Counted from the stretch's first letter, positions 40,031 to 52,390 are shown. The stretch: 64,000 nucleotides of DNA from Brevibacillus fluminis (GCF_003710825.1 NZ_RHHQ01000004.1:62001-126000); one strand, 5' to 3'. A program made the numbers and translations. Notes: generated from the letters alone by a model not told the origin.

Positions 40031-41692
40031 ATGTCTATTTGGGGGTCTGCATATTTCTTGACGGGCAATTGGAATTTAACCATCGCAGAAGTTATTCAAC
40101 GGCCGGTTTTCGCGCATGCCGAAGTCGTCGCTGGCGAGAGAGGACTCACCCACCCAATCCGCTGGGTCCATATTCTTGAAGCAGCAGCCAACGCCCATTT
40201 TTTGAACGGCGGCGAGCTGATCCTCTCGACGGGAGTGGGATTCGGGGAGGACACGGACAAGCGCCTCGATTATTTGCATGAGCTGATCAACCGTAAAGCG
40301 GTGGGCTTGTGCATCGAGCTCGGCTCCTATGTCCCCCAAATTCCGTCGGACATGCTGGAAGTCGCCGAACAGAACCAGTTTCCCTTAATCGTGTTCCACC
40401 AGCCTGTCCGCTTTGTCGACATTACGCTTGATCTACATGAGCTGATCGTCAGCCGTCAGACGGAAGCGCTGCGCAAGCTGGAAGCCTATTCGCGTGACTT
40501 GCAGCAGCTCACGTTGCAGGCGCAAGGGATTCCCAAGCTGTTGAACCATTTGCAGGCGCATGTCCACGAGACCGTCTTTTTTATGCCTGTAGAGGAGGCG
40601 CCGATTTACGCGCCGGAGCGGCCGAAAGCTGCACAGGAGCAGTTGACCGAGCAGCTCGCAACCGCCCTTTCCTCCGACAAGTTTTCGAACAAAGAGCATG
40701 GCCTGTTCGACATCGCGGATAACGAACAGATCATGTATCAGCCGATTCAGCTGATGGGACATGTTCTCGGTTACTTGGGCATTCTTTTGTATAAACGGGA
40801 GCCAGAGGAATTTTTGCATCTTACTTTGGACTATACCGCCACAGCAATGGCGCAAATCCTCATGCGTAAAATGTTTGCCGAGGAGCGTTCGCTGGACAGC
40901 CAGAACCGCTTGTTTGACGATTTGTTGGCAGACCGCTACAAGCAGGAGGAGCAGATTCGCGGTTTGCTGGGCATTCGTCCGACAAAAAAAATCGCCACCT
41001 ACTATACCGCGATGATGGAAGTCAGTTGGGGGAAAATGCGGTTCGATGCGGTGGCAGAGTCGCCGTTTCACGATATGACCGGTGTGATCCGCTCCGTCCT
41101 GCTGCGCAAAGGCTTCCGCTCCCTACTGCGCATCAAAGGGCACCGGCTCTACCTTTTGCTGATCGAAAAGCAGAGCCTAGAAGAGCCACGCGAACAAGTC
41201 GCGGATGCATTCAAAGAGCTGGAAGGAATCTGCTCCCAGGCACTCGGGCGCGACGATGTGCTGGTATATGGAATCAGCCGCCCATCCGATCGTTACGCCG
41301 ACGTGTACCGCCATTTTCAGGAGGCGGAGCAGGTTCTCTCCATTCGCACTGAACTGAGCAGTCCGTTTTTTGACGATCTCGGTGTGTACCGTTTGCTGAT
41401 GCACGTCCAAAGTGGCCAGGCGCTTCAATCGTTCATTACCGATTATCTCGGTCCGCTGATCCGTCATGACCAAGAGTACAACAGCCAGCTGCTGCAGACG
41501 CTGCGCGTCCTGTTGGATCACAACGCATCGAAGCAAGAGACAGCGGAGGCGCTGTTTATTCACCGCCAAACACTGTATCATCGGCTGGATAAAATCCGCT
41601 CGCTGATCGGGGATCATTTTTTGGAGCCGCACCAGCGCATCTGTTTGGAGGTCGCGCTGCGGGCGTACGAATGGGTGGAAAAGAAAAGGTGA
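40031..41692 (+). CDS. PucR-family transcriptional regulator
   Basis: A 553-aa regulator. Residues about 18-140 are the PucR N-terminal domain (LTIAEVIQRPVFAHAEVVAGERGL, GELILSTGVGF). A central helical and GGDEF-like region follows, and then the CdaR/PucR-type helix-turn-helix at the end (HNASKQETAEALFIHRQTLYHRLDKI). In B. subtilis PucR activates purine catabolism; paralogues control amino-acid and omega-amino-acid use. Divergent placement suggests it activates the transaminase/mmsA operon. Start uncertain: the ATG at 40031 would be almost leaderless if the CATAAT at about 40010-40015 is the -10, whereas a TTG at 40058 follows GGGGG. Confidence 0.88.
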   Translation: MSIWGSAYFLTGNWNLTIAEVIQRPVFAHAEVVAGERGLTHPIRWVHILEAAANAHFLNGGELILSTGVGFGEDTDKRLDYLHELINRKAVGLCIELGSYVPQIPSDMLEVAEQNQFPLIVFHQPVRFVDITLDLHELIVSRQTEALRKLEAYSRDLQQLTLQAQGIPKLLNHLQAHVHETVFFMPVEEAPIYAPERPKAAQEQLTEQLATALSSDKFSNKEHGLFDIADNEQIMYQPIQLMGHVLGYLGILLYKREPEEFLHLTLDYTATAMAQILMRKMFAEERSLDSQNRLFDDLLADRYKQEEQIRGLLGIRPTKKIATYYTAMMEVSWGKMRFDAVAESPFHDMTGVIRSVLLRKGFRSLLRIKGHRLYLLLIEKQSLEEPREQVADAFKELEGICSQALGRDDVLVYGISRPSDRYADVYRHFQEAEQVLSIRTELSSPFFDDLGVYRLLMHVQSGQALQSFITDYLGPLIRHDQEYNSQLLQTLRVLLDHNASKQETAEALFIHRQTLYHRLDKIRSLIGDHFLEPHQRICLEVALRAYEWVEKKR

Positions 41693-41730
41693 TTCGCAAC
41701 GTGATAGGAATGCAGTTCGAATCGATAGCA

Positions 41731-41759
41731 AAAAGTCTTGGCATATCGCCAAGACTTTT
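41731..41759. terminator. bidirectional terminator
   Basis: AAAAGTCTTGGC pairs perfectly with GCCAAGACTTTT around five bases. It serves the convergent PucR-type (plus) and subtilase (minus) genes. Confidence 0.9.
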
Positions 41760-41789
41760 CTTCGTTACCTGCGCACAAGTCGTACCGCT

Positions 41790-44024
41790 TTACTTATTCA
41801 CTTGTTTTTTCGGATATTTCAATTCAATCGTATAATCGGCTTCACCACTCAAGACTCGCACCTGAACAGTGTAGGTCGCTGCTTTTTTCCCCGTATAGCT
41901 GATCGTTTTCGGCTTGCCTTTGCGATTCGTCGCTTTGGCAACCGTCTTGCCTTTGCTGTCGATCAAGTATAGGTGGAGATTCGCCTCGCTCTTCCAGTTT
42001 AAAGACAGCGAAATGGTTCCTGCTGCTCCCGTTTTGATGGCGTACTCCTTTACCTTCGTCTCGAGGCTGCCGGTGCGGACTGTTCCTGTGTGGGTCTCTT
42101 TTTTGAGGTCCGAACCCGTTTGATTTTCGCCGATCGTAGCATTGGAGACGAGCGCATAATGCTGCGGCCCCTTCGGTATGTTCACACCATCAACGGTGAT
42201 GGAATACGTCCCTTTTACCGGATGAGGAATGATGACTCGCTCCACATTGTTCGTTTCGTCCGCTTCATCATCATATGGTGCTTCTCGATCGTTTCCGCGA
42301 TAAATCTCGCCCCCGGGCGTGTCAATCGTAAGATCGAGGTTGTTGACCAGCTGGTCCAACGCGGTGACGGAGCCAGGAGCGTCCGTCCAAGCCAATGTTG
42401 CAATGAGCGGCTGGTCGGTATTGGTCACTTGTACCGTGTACGTGCGCTTATTGCCGGTCTGCAATCCGTCTGTTTGCTCATCGATGTAGCTTGTCCCAAT
42501 TGCGGCTCGCAGATTGGCACGTCCGAACCCTTGTGCCATCGTATCTTGGTTGAGGTCATCCGCACCATTGATCACCATCGCCTTGATCAGCGCTGCGCTC
42601 GGGTCGCTTGTTCCATTTTCCTGCAGAAACTGGCGGATTTGCGCCACGCCGCCCGCCAAAATCGGCGTCGCCATGCTCGTCCCGCTCATGTATGTATAAA
42701 GGTTCGGATCGATTCCCTGATCAGCCGATGCTTCTCCTTCTGCGGCAAGCTGTGAACGCAGCGACAGGATCATGCTTCCCGGCGCGACCACATCAGGCTT
42801 GATGCGTCCGTCAATCGTCGGACCACGACTGCTAAAATACGCAATATCGTCCGGATTGTCGGCACTGCGATCTTTCAAAGCAAGCCGTACGCTTTCCGAC
42901 GCCCCGACTGCGATCACATTTTTGGCCGTGGCAGGGCTGCTTATCGTTCCCTCATCGCTGCCGTCATTGCCCGCCGCGACCAGTATGGCCATGTCCGGAT
43001 GCTCCCAGACAAAACGGTCCATGTCTTGTGCATCGCTGTAATATTCGCCGCTTCCATGATCCTCTCCCCACGAGTCACTGTGAATCCGTGCGCCGTCATC
43101 GTACGCTTCTGTCAGCATAGCCGTCAGATTGTCGTCGTCGATCGCAAGAGAATCACCTTCATCAAGAACGGAGTGAAAAATCAGCTTGGCATCGGGCGCC
43201 ATCCCTTTCACTTTGCCATCTGATGCTGCACCCGTGCCCACAATCGATCCCGCCACATGCGTACCGTGGCCGTTCGGATCGCTTGCATCGCCTTTTCGGC
43301 TGACAGCGATCAGCTCCTTGACCTGCCCTCGCAGATCGGGATGCAATGTCGCTTTTTTGCCGCTGTCGATGCCCGTGTCGATCACGCCGACAATTTGGTT
43401 CGCACCGGTATGTCCCGTATCCGCCAGCTTGTCCGCATGAATGATACCGCTCGCTACGTTGTTCAGTGGCACACGCTTGCTTGCAGGCACGATCGCGACT
43501 ACATCGTCGGAGGCGAGATAGCCAGCTAAGTCACGCTTTGTGATCGTTTCTGTGGTGATTTTCCGGCCCATCTCGGCCTGCAAACCATGGATGGCGACAG
43601 TCGCGCTGCCGTCCCGATTAATGGCATCAAGCAGCTCCTGCGAAATTTTATACGATTGCCGGTACGGCACAATTCGTTTCACAAACGAATATTGCTTCAA
43701 CTTGCTCTGATCGGTATCTTCCGACAGTTTCGCCACGAATGAATAGTCTGGCACATAATCACCCAAAAGGACCCCGTCCAGTGCAAGCTCATCTTTCCAT
43801 TCTGTTTGCACGGGGCCTGCCATTTGGATGATTACCAGCCTTGACTTTACAGCGGCCGTCCGCAAGACATGTGGCTGCGCAAGCTCGGTGTTTTTGTTTC
43901 TGAGCGAAAGCTCTTTTCCTGTGAAATCCTCAAGCGTTGTTCCACTTGCAAACGTCGGCATGGCGGCAAAAAGCAATGCAATCGCCACCGAACTGGATAA
44001 TGCAGCATGCCATTTTGTTTTCAA
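41790..44024 (-). CDS. secreted subtilisin-family serine protease with PPC domain
   Basis: A 744-aa S8 protease. I start it at a TTG at 44024, which has GAGGGG upstream and begins a clean signal peptide (KTK, hydrophobic core, cut near TFASG). A pro-region of about 150 residues precedes the catalytic domain with D216 (VIDTGID), H256 (GHGTHVAG) and S450 (GTSMATP). A jelly-roll-like segment and a C-terminal PPC-type domain (LHLYLIDSKGKTVAKA, end YTIELKYPKK) follow. It should be exported and self-processed, degrading extracellular protein. It is monocistronic. Confidence 0.93.
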   Translation of the reverse strand: MKTKWHAALSSSVAIALLFAAMPTFASGTTLEDFTGKELSLRNKNTELAQPHVLRTAAVKSRLVIIQMAGPVQTEWKDELALDGVLLGDYVPDYSFVAKLSEDTDQSKLKQYSFVKRIVPYRQSYKISQELLDAINRDGSATVAIHGLQAEMGRKITTETITKRDLAGYLASDDVVAIVPASKRVPLNNVASGIIHADKLADTGHTGANQIVGVIDTGIDSGKKATLHPDLRGQVKELIAVSRKGDASDPNGHGTHVAGSIVGTGAASDGKVKGMAPDAKLIFHSVLDEGDSLAIDDDNLTAMLTEAYDDGARIHSDSWGEDHGSGEYYSDAQDMDRFVWEHPDMAILVAAGNDGSDEGTISSPATAKNVIAVGASESVRLALKDRSADNPDDIAYFSSRGPTIDGRIKPDVVAPGSMILSLRSQLAAEGEASADQGIDPNLYTYMSGTSMATPILAGGVAQIRQFLQENGTSDPSAALIKAMVINGADDLNQDTMAQGFGRANLRAAIGTSYIDEQTDGLQTGNKRTYTVQVTNTDQPLIATLAWTDAPGSVTALDQLVNNLDLTIDTPGGEIYRGNDREAPYDDEADETNNVERVIIPHPVKGTYSITVDGVNIPKGPQHYALVSNATIGENQTGSDLKKETHTGTVRTGSLETKVKEYAIKTGAAGTISLSLNWKSEANLHLYLIDSKGKTVAKATNRKGKPKTISYTGKKAATYTVQVRVLSGEADYTIELKYPKKQVNK

Positions 44025-44084
44025 TGAAGTCGTCCCCTCTGACCGCGTTATGATTAACTTGAACAAGCCGTTACCAGGAGTGTA

Positions 44085-46484
44085 TCACCCGTTATCCGGC
44101 ATGAACAGAGGGGATTCTTCCGATACGAAATCTTCACGCCCAAGCTGCACAAAAATGTCCGGCGACGGCGCCTCCTTTGCGTTTTCGCTGATGCGCAGCG
44201 CTTGGCGGATGATCGCCTCGTCAACCAGATGGCGCGCAAACCTGGCATTGCCGCCGTTTACTCCTTCAACATGAAGCGATGCGATGAGGGTTTCGATTTC
44301 TCCCAGCACGTCCGGCTTCACCCGATACCCTAATTCCTCCACGCGTTGTGCAATGATCGCAACGAGCTCTTCTGCCGTGTAGTCGGGGAAATGGACGAAC
44401 CGGGTAAACCGCGAGCGTAGTCCCGGATTCATCGCTAAAAACTGCTCCATTTCCACCGGGTACCCTGCAACGACGATGACCAGATTTTCACGATGTCGTG
44501 TCATTTCCTCCACTAGCGTGTGGATCACTTCGCGACCAAAGTCGTTTTCGCTTCCTGAAACCAAGGCATACGCCTCATCGATGAACAAGACGCCGCCGAG
44601 CGCTTCCTTGATCTTTCTCCGTGTTTTTTCCGCTGTTTGCCCGACGAAACCAGCAACGAGATCGGTACGGCTTGCGACAACAAGATGGCCGCGCTTCAAA
44701 TACCCGTGTTCTTTTAACAGCTCCGCATACAGACGCGCGATCGTCGTCTTGCCTGTGCCCGGACTTCCGCTGAAGACAGCATGCATCTCGACCGGCACGG
44801 AGGCGAGTCCATTGGCGATGCGCAGCTGCTGAACCTGCAGGAAAGCTTTAATCTTGCGGAATTCAGCCTTTACCGCCCCGAGCCCGATCATTCGGTCCAG
44901 CTGCGCCGATGCCCCAGCAGTCGATCGCTGATGCGCTTGCAGGTCATTTGGCAAAATATCATCCGGATACAGCACCGTGAAATCATCTACCTGCAGTCCT
45001 TCCTGACCGCTCTCCTCGACTCGCTCGCCTTTATGAAAAATTGCATCAAGGACGATGCTTTTGACTGCGCGCGCATTTCCAAACGTTTCATCGACGCGTT
45101 CGCGCTCGATTCGCTCACGCAACGCATGAAGCGCTTCTGTGGTTAACGAAAAGTCATTGCGCTCCGCCACTTGCTCGCCGATCGTGATGAGCTCTTCTGT
45201 GGTATAGTCCGGCAGCAAAAAATGCCCTTTCTCAGGAAAACGGCTGCGCAGCCCCGGATTGGCAAACAGGAATTGTCGCATTTCTTCCGGATAACCCGCC
45301 AAAATGACAACGAATTTACCCGCATATTCACCGCTGGTCATCGCGGATACCAGCGTATCGATCACTGTCTGGCCGTAATCGCTGCCGCTGGCATCAGGGC
45401 GCTTCAGACTGTAAGCTTCGTCGATGAACAGGACGCCGCCGATCGCCCGCGCAATCGCGTCAATCGTTTTTTGCTCCGATTGGCCCACAAAGGCTCCGAC
45501 GAGCTGGGAACGGTCAACCTCGATCACCTCAGCGCTTGGCAAAAGCCCCAGCTCGTGATACATACGCGCGATCAGCCGAGCCAGCGTCGTTTTCCCTGTG
45601 CCCGGGTTGCCCATCAGCACCATGTGCAGCTCAGGCTTGTCCTGCATGACCCAGCCCCTTTTGCTCCGCACTTGCTGATAGCGTAAAAATTGGGCGAGCT
45701 TGCGGATACGCTCCTTTGGCGCCGCCAAGCCAATCAGCTCCTCCAGCTCATCTAATGCGGTAGGAGCAGTCGTGTTCAAATGGTGACCACGATACGGTTC
45801 AAGCAGCTGTTCCCGCTCGGCTACAAGTGTAGCAAACTCGCGTATAGCACGCTGTACCTCCGCCAGCATGTCGGATGAGTAAAAACTGCCTCGCAGCGAC
45901 TCCAGATACCCCTCGGCAAGCTCTCTCAACTGACTGAGCTCCACCAGCATCCGTTCATCGATCCGTTTTAACGGTAGCGACTGCTTCCCAGCTTGCGAAT
46001 GTTCCACCTTCGCCGCGATTTGTTCCAGTCGGTCGATTTTGCCCATCCGCTCACGAATGTGTTCCTCCACGCTTCCGATCGTCTCGGTGAGCGCTGCCGC
46101 CTGAGATTTGCGCATCATCGCACTGTCCGTTTCGCGTATCACCGGTAACTCCCGGGCATGATCGTCGGCTTGTGCCAATTGGGCTAGCAGGATGTTCATG
46201 GCGAGCTCGGCTGTTTCCATTCGCTGTGGTTCGAGCACCAGCGCCCGTTCGATCCATTCCCAGGCCAAATCAAGCCCGGTCCGTTTTTCAAGCCGATGTG
46301 CGGCAAGACGAGTCAAGACAGCTGCTTCCACAATTTCCAACGAAGCATGCTCCTGTTCTTCTGTATCTTTCCGCTGCGTCTCTATTGTTCGCAGGGCCGC
46401 ATACAGTTCCCCTGTCGTTTTCATCGATTGAATGTCATGTCGGTTCCATTGTTTCCGTTGTTGGTTTTGCATATGTCCACCCAT
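44085..46484 (-). CDS. twin-AAA+ CbxX/CfqX (SpoVK-like) protein
   Basis: A 799-aa cytoplasmic ATPase. Residues 1-240 are helical, perhaps TPR-like. Two tandem CbxX/CfxQ-type AAA+ domains follow. The first has Walker A GNPGTGKTT (292-300) and Walker B VLFIDEA (351-357); the second has GSPGTGKTT (573-581) and LFIDEAYAL (about 633). Both have ...GLRSRF arginine segments. Each domain alone resembles SpoVK, a mother-cell sporulation protein, and Rubisco-activase-type CbbX. The duplicated form is less common and may build a two-tier ring. Targets are unknown. GAGG precedes the ATG. It is a separate unit after a terminator. Confidence 0.9.
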   Translation of the reverse strand: MGGHMQNQQRKQWNRHDIQSMKTTGELYAALRTIETQRKDTEEQEHASLEIVEAAVLTRLAAHRLEKRTGLDLAWEWIERALVLEPQRMETAELAMNILLAQLAQADDHARELPVIRETDSAMMRKSQAAALTETIGSVEEHIRERMGKIDRLEQIAAKVEHSQAGKQSLPLKRIDERMLVELSQLRELAEGYLESLRGSFYSSDMLAEVQRAIREFATLVAEREQLLEPYRGHHLNTTAPTALDELEELIGLAAPKERIRKLAQFLRYQQVRSKRGWVMQDKPELHMVLMGNPGTGKTTLARLIARMYHELGLLPSAEVIEVDRSQLVGAFVGQSEQKTIDAIARAIGGVLFIDEAYSLKRPDASGSDYGQTVIDTLVSAMTSGEYAGKFVVILAGYPEEMRQFLFANPGLRSRFPEKGHFLLPDYTTEELITIGEQVAERNDFSLTTEALHALRERIERERVDETFGNARAVKSIVLDAIFHKGERVEESGQEGLQVDDFTVLYPDDILPNDLQAHQRSTAGASAQLDRMIGLGAVKAEFRKIKAFLQVQQLRIANGLASVPVEMHAVFSGSPGTGKTTIARLYAELLKEHGYLKRGHLVVASRTDLVAGFVGQTAEKTRRKIKEALGGVLFIDEAYALVSGSENDFGREVIHTLVEEMTRHRENLVIVVAGYPVEMEQFLAMNPGLRSRFTRFVHFPDYTAEELVAIIAQRVEELGYRVKPDVLGEIETLIASLHVEGVNGGNARFARHLVDEAIIRQALRISENAKEAPSPDIFVQLGREDFVSEESPLFMPDNG

Positions 46485-46538
46485 TCGTTCCTCATATCTT
46501 TGCTCTTATTGTATCCTTTGCAACCTCGCCGGAAAAGA

Positions 46539-46569
46539 ACAAGCTGCCGGCGTAGTGCCAGCAGCTTGT
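46539..46569 (-). terminator. Rho-independent terminator
   Basis: ACAAGCTGC-GG pairs with CC-GCAGCTTGT, followed on the minus strand by TCTTTTCC. A second hairpin (CGGGCT...AGCCCG) lies at about 46575-46593. Together they end the parE-parC-small-gene operon. Confidence 0.75.
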
Positions 46570-46602
46570 CAGGACGGGCTTAAAAACAGCCCGCACCGCT
46601 TG

Positions 46603-46806
46603 TTAGATTTTGAGATTGCCCATCTCGATATCCGCTTTGACGTGTGCAAGGGCAGCTGTAAACACGTCATTTTCCTCGTCAGCAGCAATTTTGAACATCG
46701 TCACGACCTTCTCACCACTGCGAACTTGCACATTGTACTGTGAATCTCCGTCGTACGTAGTGGCAAAGTTCAACTCACGGCCATTTACCTCGATGTTTTG
46801 TTCCAC
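46603..46806 (-). CDS. small hypothetical protein, 67 aa
   Basis: A small acidic protein starting VEQNIEVNGRELNF. A GTG at 46806 is chosen because AGGAGG is eight bases away. Predicted as a short beta-sheet plus a C-terminal helix (VFTAALAHVKADIEMG). No family is recognised. It lies downstream of parC and another small gene in the same direction, so it is likely the last gene of the parE operon. Real coding is supported by the ribosome site, codon pattern and following terminator. Confidence 0.65.
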   Translation of the reverse strand: MEQNIEVNGRELNFATTYDGDSQYNVQVRSGEKVVTMFKIAADEENDVFTAALAHVKADIEMGNLKI

Positions 46807-46852
46807 TCCCAACACCTCCTGCCCTTAGTGTTGCCAAGCGCCACAAAAATAT

Positions 46853-47176
46853 CTACAGCAGTGAAAAGTGAGCGAGCTCGGTCGGCTGTTCCAAAACTTC
46901 TCCGGTAGGCATGGTTATCGCCACCGTTCCATTATCGGCTCCGCTTTCTTTCCAGCTGATCGCAAACCGCTTCTTGTCAAAAGGCGTATCCTCGGATAGC
47001 TGCTCGACCATGGTCCGCAAGCTTTCAGCCGTCAAAGGGACGGAAACAGTCTCCCCGCTGGCCGCTGGCAATGATAAAAGCTTCGGTGCATCTTCAAAAT
47101 AGGAGGCGGTGTCCGCCAACAGCGAGAGCTGCTGCCAGCTCAATTCGGTTTCAAAGGCTTCAAATGGCTTCTCCAT
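46853..47176 (-). CDS. hypothetical protein downstream of parC, 107 aa
   Basis: An acidic soluble protein (MEKPFEAFETEL at its start, many Glu/Asp, Ser and Leu). The start is at 47176 because AAGGA stands six bases before it; an ATG at 47182 touches the ribosome site. It follows the parC stop by two bases, showing tight coupling. No motif is recognised. By position it might modulate topoisomerase IV or simply share its transcript; nothing in the sequence decides this. Confidence 0.6.
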   Translation of the reverse strand: MEKPFEAFETELSWQQLSLLADTASYFEDAPKLLSLPAASGETVSVPLTAESLRTMVEQLSEDTPFDKKRFAISWKESGADNGTVAITMPTGEVLEQPTELAHFSLL

Positions 47177-47178
47177 GC

Positions 47179-49719
47179 TCATTCCTTCTTCTCTTTCATG
47201 TCATCGAACAGACTTGCCTGTCCTGCCGGCTCATTTCGCGTTCCTGGTCCTGGAGTATCCTGTGCGGGGCTTTGTTCGTCGTCATTTGGAATCGCTGCTT
47301 CCAGCAACAACGCTTTGACGCCACCCTCGATAACGAGCCGGCCATTGCCGCCAAGCTCCGTGAACGGTACTTTATCTGTTTCAATCTGCGTATAGCCATT
47401 GCCGGTTCCCGCTGCATAGAGCTTTTCCGCTCCTTCGAGTTGAACCATCAAAAGCTGATGCGGATTGTTTTTTCGTTTGCGAAGCAACACGAGTCCTTTG
47501 CCAGCACGGCCCTGTGGAGACAATTCGTTCAGGCGGGTGCGTTTGACCATCCCTTCCCTCGTGACGGCACGGATCACTTTGCCTTCGTCGCTGCCATCCA
47601 CGCTAATCAGGCTGATCACCTCATCGCCTGCAGTGAGGTTGACGCTCTTCACGCCGCTTGATGCGCGACCCGTTGGGGAAACCTCCGATTTGGCAAACCG
47701 GATGATCATGCCGTCTTTCGTGGAGACGACGTAATCGCCTGTTTCATCTGTTATTTGAACCGTCACGAATTCGTCTTCATCCGACTTCAGCTTGGCAGCC
47801 GCCAGCGCACCGGAACGGTTCGTAGCGTATTCAGCAAGCAGTGTCTTTTTCATGAAGCCTGTTCGCGACAGATGACAAACATACACGGGCTTGGAAAAAT
47901 CGTCGACGATCGCAAGCCCGACGATCTTCTGATGCTTTTCAAGCGGAATGATGTTGACCAAGGCATTGCCGAGATCTTTCCACTTTGCTTCCGGTATGTC
48001 GTGCAGAAGCATGGCGAAATATTTGCCATCCTGTGTAAAGAACAGCACCGTGTTCGAGGTGTTCGCCTCAGCAAACACCCTCACCTTGTCGCCATCCTTT
48101 ACGCCGCACGTTTCAATCGTGCCACCCATCGACTTGAAGGAGCGCGGGCTGACCCGTTTGATGTATCCTTCGTGGGTAAACGTGAGAATGCAATCTTCAA
48201 CGTTGATTTGCATCGCCAAGTCGAGCTTGATCTCCTCGATCTCGCCGCGAATTTCCGTCAAGCGCGGTTCATCGAAGCGCTTCTTGATATCCGTCAGCTC
48301 ATGCACAATCACTTGAATCAGCTTTTTCTCGCTGGCCAAAATCGCTTCCAGCTCCTTGATTTCTTTGCTCAGCGTCGCCAGCTCTTTTTCCAGCTTAACG
48401 ATATCGATGCGCGTCAAGGATGCCAGCTGGATCGACAGGATCGCATCCGCCTGCTGCTCCGTGAAGCCATACTGCGCGACGATGTTTCTACGCGCATCCG
48501 CTCGGTCCTCGGACGCCATGATCGTATCCACGATTTGACGCAAGATCGATTTGGCGCGAATCAACCCTTCCACGATGTGCTCGCGCGTCTTCTTCTTATC
48601 CAGATCATAGCGGGAACGATTCGTCACCACTTCTTTTTGGTGAATAATGTAAGCGTCCAGCAGCTGCTTGAGCCCCATCTGCTTGATCGTGCCCTCGTGG
48701 ATCGCGTTCATGTTGTAGTTGTAGTAAATTTGCAGATCGGTGTTTTTGAACAAATATTGTAAAATCGCATCGGGGTTCACGTCTTTACGCAAATCGATGA
48801 CGATCCGAACCTTCTTCTGTTCTGCTTCTTTGCGCCCCGTTTCATCGCGGACTGCGAGTGCCCCCTCGATTTTGCGCTCCAGCACCAGCTCATCGATTTG
48901 CGCAACAAGGCGGGATTTGATCACGTCATATGGGATTTCCGAGATGACGATCTTTTTCACCTTGCTTTTTTCCGGCTCCTCGATGTGCGTTTTCCCACGG
49001 ATGATGAATTGGCCACGCCCGGTTTCAAACGCCTTGCGGATGCCAGAGACGCCTTGTACGATTCCCCCGGTCGGAAAATCAGGCCCTTTGACATGCTCCA
49101 TTAGCTCATCCAACGTAATCTGCGGATTTTTCATTTGTGCGATCGTCGCATCGATGACCTCGCCCAAGTTATGCGTCGGGATATCGGTCGCAAACCCTAC
49201 GGCGATACCGGAAGCGCCGTTAACCAGCAAATTCGGGAAACGGGCTGGAAGGACAGCTGGCTGCATCTCCGAGTTGTCATAGTTCGGGATGAACGTGACT
49301 GTCTCTTTATCGATGTCGCGCAGCATCTCGTTAGCAATGGCAGACAAACGGGATTCCGTATAACGCATTGCTGCAGGCGGGTCTGCGTCCAAGCTACCGA
49401 AGTTTCCATGACCTTGGATCAGCACCTGACGCATTTTCCACCATTGCGCCATCCGCACCATCGTTTCATAAATCGCGGAATCGCCATGCGGATGGAATGT
49501 ACCCATGACGTAGCCGACGGTTTTTGCCGATTTGCGGTACGGCTTGTCAATCGTATTGTTCTCCTGGTACATCGCGTACAAAATCCGCCGCTGCACAGGC
49601 TTTAGGCCGTCGCGTGCATCCGGGATCGCCCGGGACAAAATAACCAGGTTGGCGTAATCGCCAAAGCGTTTGCCCATAATCTCAGCAAAGCTTGTTTCAA
49701 TGATTCGATTGGATAACAT
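47179..49719 (-). CDS. parC: DNA topoisomerase IV subunit A (ParC)
   Basis: An 846-aa type IIA topoisomerase A subunit. The breakage-reunion domain begins [38 protein letters not shown] and carries [10 protein letters not shown]. The Ser and Glu linked to quinolone sensitivity are present, so no resistance change is visible. The catalytic Y120 is in AMRYTESRL. The C-terminal half is the beta-pinwheel DNA-wrapping domain. The length is slightly above that of B. subtilis ParC. It decatenates daughter chromosomes with ParE. It starts two bases after the parE stop. Pairing with parE rather than gyrB, and the lack of a clear GyrA-box, favour ParC. Confidence 0.95.
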   Translation of the reverse strand: MLSNRIIETSFAEIMGKRFGDYANLVILSRAIPDARDGLKPVQRRILYAMYQENNTIDKPYRKSAKTVGYVMGTFHPHGDSAIYETMVRMAQWWKMRQVLIQGHGNFGSLDADPPAAMRYTESRLSAIANEMLRDIDKETVTFIPNYDNSEMQPAVLPARFPNLLVNGASGIAVGFATDIPTHNLGEVIDATIAQMKNPQITLDELMEHVKGPDFPTGGIVQGVSGIRKAFETGRGQFIIRGKTHIEEPEKSKVKKIVISEIPYDVIKSRLVAQIDELVLERKIEGALAVRDETGRKEAEQKKVRIVIDLRKDVNPDAILQYLFKNTDLQIYYNYNMNAIHEGTIKQMGLKQLLDAYIIHQKEVVTNRSRYDLDKKKTREHIVEGLIRAKSILRQIVDTIMASEDRADARRNIVAQYGFTEQQADAILSIQLASLTRIDIVKLEKELATLSKEIKELEAILASEKKLIQVIVHELTDIKKRFDEPRLTEIRGEIEEIKLDLAMQINVEDCILTFTHEGYIKRVSPRSFKSMGGTIETCGVKDGDKVRVFAEANTSNTVLFFTQDGKYFAMLLHDIPEAKWKDLGNALVNIIPLEKHQKIVGLAIVDDFSKPVYVCHLSRTGFMKKTLLAEYATNRSGALAAAKLKSDEDEFVTVQITDETGDYVVSTKDGMIIRFAKSEVSPTGRASSGVKSVNLTAGDEVISLISVDGSDEGKVIRAVTREGMVKRTRLNELSPQGRAGKGLVLLRKRKNNPHQLLMVQLEGAEKLYAAGTGNGYTQIETDKVPFTELGGNGRLVIEGGVKALLLEAAIPNDDEQSPAQDTPGPGTRNEPAGQASLFDDMKEKKE

Positions 49720-49721
49720 GC

Positions 49722-51677
<1,956 letters not shown>

Positions 51678-51996
51678 CCAGTTCTCTCCTCTGTTAGTTG
51701 CACTTCTACAGGATAAAATATTATCCGTCGCTTGCAGCCGCTTTTGCATAGATAATAAATCAGCCACCCTGCAATGGCAAGATGGCAGATACGGTTACTC
51801 TATCATAATAGGTTTTCCATTTCGTTGTCATCTATTTCAAAAGTGGCGAACATGCCCTGATCCTGTAAAGATTTCCGTCTATTAGTTTAGCACTTCGATG
51901 TTCGTGTGGTCAAAGGAAAATGAGAACGAGTATTCACCAGCCAAAATCGGGAACGCTAACGATGTATTGATCCCGCACTGAGAGGAGGGCTTTTGC

Positions 51997-52371
51997 ATGA
52001 TCTCTGCAACCAAACCATTTGTCAAATTGCACAAGTATGACCAAGAGCTGGTGTCCGACATTCAAGCGCTCAATTCTTCCGGCTACGCGAAAGATGACAT
52101 CTATGTGCTGAAATGGAATCCCGACAAAAATCATTCCAATCAACGGAACAACTTTTACAAGTACAGCACCCATTTCGAAAGCGCTGTTGGGGATATTGAT
52201 TCCAAAGCCCAGTTTTTTGATAATGGCGGCGAGGAACTTCGGACCAAAATGGAGCATCTCGGCTTGACCAAAGATGAGGCTTCGGCACTGTTCCGTGAGA
52301 TCCAAGAAACCGATAAGACCTGCATTCTCATCGTTCGCGACTTAAAGGACAATATCATCAAAATGTCCTAG
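51997..52371 (+). CDS. YflT-like general stress protein (17M family)
   Basis: A 124-aa soluble protein. The pattern of a short N-terminal domain (ELVSDIQALNSSGYAKDDIYVLKWNPDK) and later GLTKDEASALFREIQETDKTCILIV matches the heat-induced stress protein YflT / general stress protein 17M domain. In B. subtilis such genes belong to the SigB regulon; I see no convincing SigB promoter here. AGGAGGG precedes the ATG. It is divergent from parE and ends at a shared terminator. Confidence 0.8.
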   Translation: MISATKPFVKLHKYDQELVSDIQALNSSGYAKDDIYVLKWNPDKNHSNQRNNFYKYSTHFESAVGDIDSKAQFFDNGGEELRTKMEHLGLTKDEASALFREIQETDKTCILIVRDLKDNIIKMS

Positions 52372-52390
52372 CGGCTTTTCAAAAAAGAAA

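Noticed and set aside
47755..48762. 335-codon plus-strand frame opposite parC
   Set aside because: Shadow of parC. No motif, no ribosome site.
47179..49719. Quinolone-resistance change in ParC
   Set aside because: The [10 protein letters not shown] segment keeps the Ser and Glu of sensitive enzymes.
51840..51996. A SigB promoter for the YflT-like gene
   Set aside because: A GTTTAG is present but no GGGTAT-like -10 at the right distance.
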